64,000 nt of DNA, from positions 41,353,842 to 41,417,841 of the forward strand of contig CM068587.1 of assembly GCA_035048485.1 (NCBI GenBank), written 5' to 3'. Under the pieces are notes generated by a model. That model was not told the origin of the DNA. It did not search any database and saw nothing but the letters and a program-made list of their open reading frames with translations. The position numbers and the translations under genes were made by a program. The DNA is from Pteria penguin (taxonomy: Eukaryota; Mollusca; Bivalvia; Pterioida; Pteriidae). Within the stretch, counting starts at the first letter, position 1, and each line of letters begins with the position of its first letter. This document shows positions 48,601 through 60,600 of the stretch, one piece after another.

Positions 48601-51600
48601 ATACCATTCTATTATAATGTGGTATATGATACCTGTCTACTATAATGTGGTATATGATACCATTCTACTATAATGTGGTATATGATACCTTTCTACTATA
48701 ATGTGGTATATGATACCATTCTACTATAATGTGGTATATGATACCATTCTACTATAATGTGGTATATGATACCATTCTACTATAATGTGGTATATGATAC
48801 CTTTCTACTATAATGTGGTATATGATACCATTCTACTATAATGTGGTATATGATACCTTTCTACTATAATGTGGTATATGATACCATTCTACTATAATGT
48901 GGTATATGATACCATTCTACTATAATGTGGTATATGATACCTTTCTACTATAATGTGGTATATGATACCTTTCTACTATAATGTGGTATATGATACCTTT
49001 CTACTATAATGTGGTATATGATACCATTCTACTATAATGTGGTATATGATACCTTTCTACTATAATGTGGTATATGATACCATTCTACTATAATGTGGTA
49101 TATGATACCTTTCTACTATAATGTGGTATATGATACCATTCTACTATAATGTGGTATATGATACCTTTCTACTATAATGTGGTATATGATACCATTCTAC
49201 TATAATGTGGTATATGATACCATTCTACTATAATGTGGTATATGATACCATTCTACTATAATGTGGTATATGATACCTTTCTACTATAATGTGGTATATG
49301 ATACCTTTCTACTATAATGTGGTATATGATACCATTCTACTATAATGTGGTATATGATACCATTCTACTATAATGTGGTATATGATACCTTTCTACTATA
49401 ATGTGGTATATGATACCTTTCTACTATAATGTGGTATATGATACCATTCTACTATAATGTGGTATATGATACCATTCTACTATAATGTGGTATATGATAC
49501 CTTTCTACTATAATGTGGTATATGATACCATTCTACTATAATGTGGTATATGATACCATTCTACTATAATGTGGTATATGATACCATTCTACTATAATGT
49601 GGTATATGATACCTTTCTACTATAATGTGGTATATGATACCTTTCTACTATAATGTGGTATATGATACCATTCTACTATAATGTGGTATATGATACCTTT
49701 CTACTATAATGTGGTATATGATACCATTCTACTATAATGTGGTATATGATACCTTTCTACTATAATGTGGTATATGATACCTTTCTACTATAATGTGGTA
49801 TATGATACCATTCTACTATAATGTGGTATATGATACCTTTCTACTATAATGTGGTATATGATACCATTCTACTATAATGTGGTATATGATACCTTTCTAC
49901 TATAATGTGGTATATGATACCTTTCTACTATAATGTGGTATATGATACCATTCTACTATAATGTGGTATATGATACCATTCTACTATAATGTGGTATATG
50001 ATACCATTCTACTATAATGTGGTATATGATACCATTCTACTATAATGTGGTATATGATACCTTTCTACTATAATGTGGTATATGATACCTTTCTACTATA
50101 ATGTGGTATATGATACCATTCTACTATAATGTGGTATATGATACCATTCTACTATAATGTGGTATATGATACCATTCTACTATAATGTGGTATATGATAC
50201 CTTTCTACTATAATGTGGTATATGATACCATTCTACTATAATGTGGTATATGATACCATTCTACTATAATGTGGTATATGATACCATTCTACTATAATGT
50301 GGTATATGATACCTTTCTACTATAATGTGGTATATGATACCATTCTACTATAATGTGGTATATGATACCATTCTACTATAATGTGGTATATGATACCATT
50401 CTACTATAATGTGGTATATGATACCTTTCTACTATAATGTGGTATATGATACCTTTCTACTATAATGTGGTATATGATACCATTCTACTATAATGTGGTA
50501 TATGATACCTTTCTACTATAATGTGGTATATGAAACCTTTCTACTATAATGTGGTATATGATACCATTCTACTATAATATGGTATATGATACCTGTCTAC
50601 TATAATGTGGTATATGATACCTTTCTACTATAATATGGTATATGATACCTGTCTACTATAATGTGGTATATGATACCATTCTACTATAATGTGGTATATG
50701 ATACCATTCTACTATAATGTGGTATATGATACCATTCTACTATAATGTGGTACATCATACCATTCTACTATAATGTGGTATATGATACCTGTCTACTATA
50801 ATGTGGTATATGATACCATTCTACTATAATGTGGTATATGATACCTGTCTACTATAATGTGGTATATGATACCTGTCTACTATAATGTGGTATATGATAC
50901 CATTCTACTATAATGTGGTATATGATAGCATTCTACTATAAGGTGGTATATGATCCAATATCCAATATATTCCTCATGACTTACTGAGTTTGGATCCAGA
51001 ATCCAAATTACTGGCAGTAACATGATTGTTAGCGAGGTCTTTTAAGTACTCTGTTCGTGTCCTTGTTGCCATTGTTCGGAACTTCTCACATCTGTGAGCA
51101 GCATTTTCTGCATTGATCACTAAAAGCAACAAATCAATTCTTAATTGATTTCAAATCAATAAATGCTTCATATTATTTTAATAATTTGATGAGTAATGAG
51201 TAAATAAGTGCCTGCACAAGAAAGAAAACAAAATTATATTGTACCTTTGGCTAAAAGGAAATCCGCAAATTCTGATGACCGTGGAAAAAAGGCATTCTCT
51301 GGTATGTGTGGACCAAATGGTGGGACATCTCTCGACCTACTTACTGCAATACTAAAGTATGAAAAGCAACCTTGATTAAATACCAGTAGCTAAATATTGC
51401 ATAAAATACTACCAAGGATATCAAGCACAGGGACAAACTGAAAATGGTCACCATTACGTTTTACAATACATTTACCTTTTTCAAAAAAGTTTTAAACTCT
51501 TCTATTCAAGGTAATGAATTTCAAATATTTTCAGTCAGTTGTCCAAATGATTCAAAGAGTGTGCATCACTGTAATTGGCTATAGATTGTATATCTGTATA

Positions 51601-54600
51601 CCTGGCTACCAAACATGTTTAATAGGTAAATATTAATGTTTGTTTTTGTTTGTTTGATTATTGTTTTACGTCACTCTACGATTATTTCACGTATATGGTG
51701 ACGGCATCTGCCTGATGCATTGCTTACAAATTTAGACCTTTGCAACGGACCCACCCGAAGCAGTGAGGGATCTTTTACGTGCCACGCCTACCGTGACACG
51801 GGACCTCGGTTTTTACTGTCTCATCCGAAAGACAGAACACCGGTGTGCCCCGGGCGGGAGTCGAACCCGCGACCTCTCGATCACGAGCCGAGCACCTTAT
51901 CCACTAGGCCACACCGGCTTGGTAAATATTAATGAAAACATATATATAGAGCAAGATCTCTAAACTTAAAATCAGTAGAATTAAAGCACTTTGATTTTTT
52001 AATCCACTTTTAGGATATGGAAGCCTCAGTTAAGCTTACCTATAATGAACATTACTAGTACATGGGTTATGGGCCCTGACAATGATGAAGACATGTTGGA
52101 ACTGAGACCTAACTGTGCGAGGTGTGAAAGGCAAAGCTCCTGGTTCTTGGAACACGATAGTAACGATATCATTACCAATATGCCGTTTCCGCAAAAGCTG
52201 AAATACAAATAACATGCATTAGTTTCACATCAGATTAGACATGCAGACAGTTTGTCACTTATCTTACGAAAGTTAAGCTGTACGTAAGACATAAATGACA
52301 CGAAGATGTTTATATTTAGCAAACAGAAACCATTTGATACACCTGCAATATCTCTTGAATGATACAAATCAGGCAAAAACTCTTGAATGATACATCGTGA
52401 ATAAACATGATAAACAACACATACTTTTTGTATGAACTTGCCTCTAGTTGAAGGTTATTACTTGTAAACTACAAAGAGTGATCTCTCCTTTTGTATATGT
52501 ATAGTAAAATTATATGAATTATCTCCCTGTGGAAGTGTATGACCAGAGAGCCATGAATATGTAGATAGCATTATACACAATTGCACGTCATTCACAACTT
52601 TTCTGCCTTCTATAAATATATCACTATTAAACAGTATGTAAGAATTAAATCAGTATCATTTTTTTTTTCTGTTTTGAATAGAGCTACTAGTCCTGGCAAG
52701 TACCGCTCATTCACATGGAAACTTCAACACAAATTAAAATACAAACGTGTTCAAATGGAGAACATAATATGCAAAATAGATCAATATGTATTGGAAAGTA
52801 AAACTAATTCTTCTCAACTAGTATGTGAACAATTTTTAAAATTTAATTTGACTTTAATCTTTATTCTTGTGTATGCATGTATAGCTCAAATATATATGCT
52901 TTAATATGCCAAGACAACAACAACAAAAATAAATGTAGTGCAATGTGATATGATCCTGTTATTTCTATAATGATATTATTTTTCACATAATGACATCACT
53001 TCATAGACTGATACAATGGTTTATACATCACTTCTGTGGAATTATTAGTTTCCGAACATGTATTCAAACTGAATTAATTCACAGCAAAAACTTACTGCAT
53101 TAAGACAATGCTGATCATATTCACATCAATTTAATATAGATCAAATCTGATACAAATTAAAACTCAGTACACATTTTTGCGAAATGTGACAAAGTCGAGA
53201 AGGGCCTGTTATGTGACCCTGACATTTGATCTCGGAGTCTGAGATTTAAAGCATATTCCCCCGCCATTATACATTTGTTTGTGAAATTTGACACTTGGCT
53301 GACAGACGTGGAGGCAGATGGTTAAATGGATAGACAAAGAATATAATTCCTAAAGAGCATCTCAATCTATGTGGGGCTTTCTCCATGTATAAGACTGTAT
53401 TATACATGGTTACCGGTCTTGTTAACTTACCTGTTGTGAATTATTTGGAGTGTGAGGCAGCATGGTGGAGACATGAAACATTATCTCACTGTTGTTGTAA
53501 GTTGTGTAAACAGAAAACGTCCCTGTTGAATCAGCTGAAAAATATACATTATATTATATAGACTATCAACATGTATAAGATTGACTGGCTGAACACTACA
53601 AATTACCACTAAGCAAAAAAACATATGCAATGGTTTTGACTGTTGGATTACTATTATATAAATTAATGTATCATTCTGACTCTCCAATCTGGAGGTGTAA
53701 AAGTATCTCTGTACACTAAGATACTTACATGAAATAACATTTTTCTACTATATGATAAAATACCATGCTCTATCATCAGGTTTTTTGTTTGTTTCTTGCG
53801 TTGTATTTGGTCTTTTTGTTATACAGAGTTACTTCCCATTTGGGACTGTATCTGATGTAAAACACTTATGAAGTCATCAAATCCTATGGAAATTGATCGA
53901 AAACTCAGGGAAATGATAGTCCACAAATGACGTTTTCATAGGAAATTGATGCATCGAAATTTTTTTACGTCAGATACCGTCTCAAATGGGAAATAAATCT
54001 GTTTGACGAAAAGACTCAATTACGTTAAGATTATTTCTTTGTTATTTCTTTATTTGCATTTGTAACACTCATTTAAAATATTACCTCAGCTATGCCTCTG
54101 TTGACATTTTAAAATTCAGTATATACAACACCACAGGTACCGAGTGGAAAGTTCATGACTGTATAACAGTACATTATTTCTTCTCTTCATAACTAATGCT
54201 GCAAACTTCATTACTGTGATTTAACATATATCTATGTGATATGATACACTGATTGACTGATTATTGTTTTACATCACTCCACGATTATTTCATGTATGTG
54301 TTGACAGTATATACTGTGCCATGCCTCCCATGATACAGGACCCCAGTTTTTAACATCTCATCCAAAAGAAAATCAGTGTGCCCACAGCAGGAATTGAACC
54401 TAAGATCTTCACTGAGCCACACCAGGGTCCAGCGCATTAAACTGAGAATATACTTAAGTCATAATTTCATATTCCTCTGTTCATCAATGAATTAATAACT
54501 GGGATTTGGATTTCATTTAGTTTTATTCCAATGATACATAGAATTAAATCATTCTGCACGAGAATTTATTTGAGCGTTTGATAATGGAATAAATTAAAAT

Positions 54601-57600
54601 GAAATATTTGATTTAAGTATATTCTCAGTTTATGGCACCGGACCCAGCCTATGTAATATGATAAATGATCCTACCCATACTATAATCTTACTTTTATTGT
54701 CAAGTTGTGCTCTGTATTTTTCGAAACCTTTAAGACGAACTTTCTGGCCAATGCAGCTTAAGAATTCTTCAAATGCTGGACCAGCATGCTCTGTAATACA
54801 AATTTATGAAAAAAAATGTATAATTCATTATCAAAAACAATTTTGGGTTAAATAAATAATAACTATGACCCTTAAGTTGCATGAGATGTATGCAAATAAC
54901 TTTTATCTCCACTATTCATGTTTTTTTCCATGAAATATTGAAACACAGACAATTGTTAGTGCACAATACACTGTAAAATTTCACTGAATGATTAACAAAA
55001 ACACACTTATGATGTAAAACAATAATTAACTACAAGAAAAGAACAGGTTGCCAACTATCTGTTAAGTTCCCAATCAGTGTTTACAGAAACTTGTTGAAGC
55101 AAATGCAAGAAGTGCATTATATGTATCTATTCCCTTTATACATTAGATACGTTAGAAGTAATCTTTGGTTTAAGTTTTAATATAGCTGCCTAAGATAACA
55201 ATGTCTCACAATTCTGACTGATATAATGACTTCCTCAACCAAGTAATTCTGTATTTTGTATGGTTTTAATTTTCATCAGGACTTCGCTTCAATATCATAT
55301 GAAATTATTTGCAGGCATTTCTGCTCATTTCTCCAACTTTTTTTTCACCCCAAGCTGTCAATATCTTAACATAAGGTTTTCATCTTTTTTAAATACCAAT
55401 CTTATTTTTGGTCATCAACATGTCAATCCTATAAAAGTTATTGGAATTACTTTTCTATCTTTTGATTGCAAAAGCAAATATTCTGATTGTACTTTGGAGT
55501 CTTGAATCCTACCACACTATCTGACAATGTCTGGTAATTCCAGTAACAAATGAAATGAAAGTAAAATTTACTATTATCATATCATACATCTAAAAGCTAC
55601 AGTAAAGAAATAAGCTAACACCACATTAAATTTGGACATTCTCCAATACAGCTGGTTTTATACTCTTATCTTCACTGCAAAGTTATTTCCTGAATATCGT
55701 AACTTCATAAATCACATGAATGTCTGCCAACTTCTTATTCTATTCATTTCATCAAGTGTTTGATGTTTTCAATTACCATGTATTACATTTTAATATGATG
55801 ATTAAATAATTTTCTGTCAAGTTTCGATGGATGTTTTCAGACCACTCAGAATATATGATTGCTTTGGAGCTTTGTAACGTACCATTATTATACATGTCCT
55901 CTTCAGACTGTTGACCAGTCTTGCAGTACATGACTCCCACTTTGTATGTTTGGCTTACCTACAATGTAAATGACATTACTTCCAATAAGACCAATAATTA
56001 TCATCTATAACTAATAAATTTACAAAGTTTCATTTAAGGACATTTTATATCAACACTAAACATTCATGAAGTGAAAGAAAAGTTCTAGAAAAATACAGTG
56101 TTTTCATAGAAATTTGTTATTCACTGTGACATCACAATCCAAACATAAACATCATAATGAAAGTCCAGGCAAACAAGATAGGTTTGTGAAACACTATGTC
56201 ACTATGCCACCAGGAGCAACAAAATTGCTGATGAGGACATATTTTAAATGTAAAACTTGACCCTCAAAGTCACAAGGTCACAACATGAGAAGACCACAGT
56301 AAAGTTACTTTATTGTAACTCAAAGAATGGTCAAACTTTACCATCCATGTCAAAAGGTTATAAGTTATGGAATTAATGCATTTCACCACAAGGGGGACAC
56401 ATGTGAGATATGACAGCCTTAGCTTCCATGGCTTAAGATACAGCAAACAGCAGATTTTTTACATGTATGTCAAACATGTAGGTCAAAATCACAAAGCTAA
56501 TAAAAGTTATTTCCAATATAAAAACTGTCAACGGACAAACACACAATCAGATATATATGAAAAACGCTTTATGCCCCCTATCTACAGATCTCTGGAAGCA
56601 TAAAAATTTTGCTTTATTGCACTTAAATTTCAAAAAAGAGTGGAAAATATCAAAGAAGTGTCAAAGCTGGGAAACTTAAAAATTTCCATCATATTTTTTA
56701 ACATCATTCAATAAAAATATCATTAAAACTAGAATTGTTTTAATTTGCCTCTTTCAGTCTTTGCTATACATGTATCAATATAAATAAAACCATTTTTCTA
56801 TTCTATATTTCAATTGAGTCATACCCCTTGTTCATCAAGTTTTAGGAGTTGATCAAGAGTTTTCTGTGAAGATGATGCCAACTTGAGACATGATGTCTGA
56901 AGATTCGGTAGTGTGTATTCTATGACGTCTTTGACGGTGATGGAGCGAGTACCTCCCAGTCGACTTTGGGCACAGGGGATCGAGTCTTCAACAATGGTTC
57001 CACGCAGGGTTGTCAACTAGAGACATAGTAACACATGCATATGTACACCATGTTTGATCTTATTCTAACTGAAAATGAGTGACTTTGCACAAGGGAAAAC
57101 ATTATGATTTTTACATACCAAAAATTAAATAGTGATCAGATGACAAATAAACAAAGCTCATGATTATATCCTGTACAGATCATTTTAAAACCATACTATA
57201 AATACAAAACTCTTACACAGTTAAAAATCATGTAATTTAAAACTTACCAATACTTTACTTATCCACGGTAAACTTGGTCAAGTATGACTGTTTCATAAAA
57301 GAACATGTGATAGCAAAATCATAATTTTTTATGAAAATATACTAGAATAGGCAGCAAGACCTTCATAGAATCTGGAGGAAATTCTAAGCTACACGTGTAC
57401 ACTGTATACTCGAATACATTATACACATGATCAATGACCTTAGTCTCTAATGATCGTGTCCAGTCACTTACCTCACTGGTTCTAAATATCATCCTGTAAT
57501 GATTATGGCCATACTCTGCCTTCCCTAAATTATTTTCTCTATCTTCTACTTTCTCTTTACGAATACTTATGGCAACGGGACCCAAGGTCTCATCTATACC

Positions 57601-60600
57601 GAAATAATTCTGATGATCTGAAATTATATATGATAATTACATCAATTGACAAAGAAGGAGAAGATGTGACTGAACTTTTTTTCAGGGCTTTCACAATGTG
57701 CCATTACCAAGTACTTCAACCTGGTTGAAATAGGGTGCAGAATGAAAGTTTTACCTTAAACTGGACAAAATACCACTTCATAATAGGCATACTATCTACT
57801 TAAGAGCACCTTCTTTTTTCACAAAAGAACATCCAGATTCTAATCTTTTTTGAAAGCCCTGCCTTTCAACATTTTCAAGATGACAAACACAGTTAGGACC
57901 ATCAGATTACATCTTTCCGTCTTTGTTACATTTAATGGGTATCAGAAGTGTATCATTTCAACAAGTTTCATCAAATTCATAAAAATAACAACACAAAAAG
58001 AGAGGATTTTTAAATAGATATTTAAGGTGGTCTAGTTAACAATCATTTTAGATTGAAGAACACCTCTGAATATATATAAACTATTACTTGTTGGACCTTA
58101 GTTAAACTTCACACAGATAGGGAAAGAGTTGTTTAGCTGAAAGATGTATGGACAGACACACTAAAGGGTTCATATAAACTAGACTGGTACAATCAACAGA
58201 ACTGAAATAAGTTTAAATTTATCTCGAAAAGAAATTCAAAAGTTTGGAGAGATGAGAGATAAACTCTTAAAATACATGTTTTGACTTTAATTTAATTTTC
58301 AAGATATTTCTCCCTGTCAAACATAAATATACTGGGGTATTGCATCATTGTGGATGAAGTTCATTTTTGGATTTTTGTCACCTAAATACTAATATTTACA
58401 TGATCTATATATTATATAATAATAAATTCTCTTTTTTATTGGTTGACTTAGTTTCAGTCAGAGTAAAAATAGAAAAGATATAATAGAAAAAGGTGTTAGA
58501 CCTACAGATACATTATTGCATGTTTAAATTTTCTTTTGAGCTATGAACTGCTGAATTCCATCACTATGACCACACCCAGCGTTTAAATAAATGTACTATT
58601 CTTTTAACAAAGGTACAGAAACTAGAGCCTACGCAATACTTTGAATTTAATTCATTTTTTGTGTATGGGATTTAAACATGATAAACATAACATATTTAAA
58701 TAAATAATGTTTAACCAACCATGATAGATATGCATTAAAATGCCAAAATGCATTATCTTCATGTTTCAAAAACTATACTTTGGGGTTTATCATGTCATTT
58801 CCATATTTTAGGAAGTATTTACATTTAAAAAACCATTAAAAATCAGCTTTCACAGACACTTATATGTTTTGATATCAATTTTGACATGTATCTTTATGGC
58901 TGATACACCTACAAGTCCTATTATCCTGTAGTGAAGTTAGGGAAAAAAGGCAGCAAAATTTGCAACACAACTTTTGGGTTCCATGTGAGCCTATATCAGC
59001 TGATGAATCCCAATTTCCTTATTAATTTGATACAAATCATTGAACATCTCTCCAAAGCTTAAAGTGACCTTGACTTGGAGATCTGGCCATCTTGACTTTG
59101 AAGTGGGTCAAAATCAATATTAGTAATAATCCCTTGCTTTTTCAAGCCACACCAGGGTTACTTCATCTATAGTGTGCTGACCAAAAGTCAGTGCTGAAGG
59201 AAACAAGAGTGCCCACAGAATCCGAAGGTTTTCAGCAGATAAAGTATACTTGCCCTGATTTGGGAAGGGACTCAATATCAAAATCAATCAATACGCAACA
59301 CTGCACACTGCACCCATTTACGCCCATATTATCTCCAATCATCGAACCACAAGCATCAAGTTTACTCATAAGCATCTCCATATGATCTCTCATGTTCATT
59401 CACCACTACAATACTGTTGATAAGTACTGAAACCATGAACATAAAAGATCAAGTGACCTTCACATTATCGCTTATACAAACACAGCATGGGACATGCAGG
59501 AATTCTGACATTAAGTGGCCTACACAACAGGTGAGACATACATGCTGTACAACAGAACTATCCATATCAAATAGCAATGACAATATAGGCCAGGTATATG
59601 TATAGGAATAAGTCACTGTTGATATAGAGAACTGTACCAAAAGCATTGTATCTATAGCTATATATGTCATCATCTAGTCACCAATCATAATTCAAAAGCT
59701 TATGCTGAAAAGACCCAAGGTGTCTATAACCAATATCAAATTACCTGGGGAACATCTCAAAAGTATTACTTGAATGATCCTGCATAATACATGTTATCTT
59801 ATATGTTACAAATGTTATCTTAATGTTACATACACATGTACCCTACATTAACTATATTACCTGAAGGACATTTTCAGAACTAATCTTATTGAATATGTAT
59901 GTCCTGACAAGAATCTAGGACTTTTTAACAGAAGTTTATTTTAGTGAACTTAAATTATTTTCTGTTTGTAATTGTATACTGGTTTAACTTTAAGTCACAC
60001 CAAGATTATTTCGTTTTTATGTTGACAGCATCTGCCTGATGCATAACACACAATCTATCTACCGGTATGCACGAGATCCATCTGAGCTGTACCTATACAA
60101 TGAATCTGTCTGCAGCAATGAGGCACCTTTTACATTCCAACACCAACCTTAACACAGGATCTTGATTCTTACCGTTTCATTTGAAAGACAGGATGTCTGC
60201 AGCCGACAGGGCTACACCGGCACAAGTTTCAAAGTCAATACTTGTATATTGCAACTATCCACAGTTTGTCAACATAATTGCAATGTAATCTGATAATTAA
60301 TTAATGCACACTCCATCACAACACATAGACCAAAGTTTTACTATAGCTTTCGTTTTGTTGTTAGAATAATCTATGATTTTTAACATGTTTAAAATACAAT
60401 ATAAATAATTATATCTAATATGCCTATTATCTGGGCATAAATACTACATGTACATATATAAATACAACATGCAATCTACATGATCTAGAGGTCTTAAATT
60501 TTTACTTATATTACATGAATTTTACATTCAGTGTGTGATAGGATACTGTAATCTAGTGTAACAGAAGATGTATTGAGAAGACAAGACTCCCATTTCATCC

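Noticed and set aside
48554..50956. CRISPR-array-like regular repeats
   Set aside because: There are no unique spacers; the whole 28-bp unit repeats, the genome is animal and no cas genes exist. It is a minisatellite.
51720..51963. Open frames with [17 protein letters not shown] peptides, also at 3653-3913 and 12027-12380
   Set aside because: They are translations of the SINE body and tRNA-like head; such peptides are common artefacts of predicted gene sets.
56367..56603. 78-residue forward frame in SIPA1L intron 3
   Set aside because: AT-rich composition, no motif and no splice context on the forward strand.
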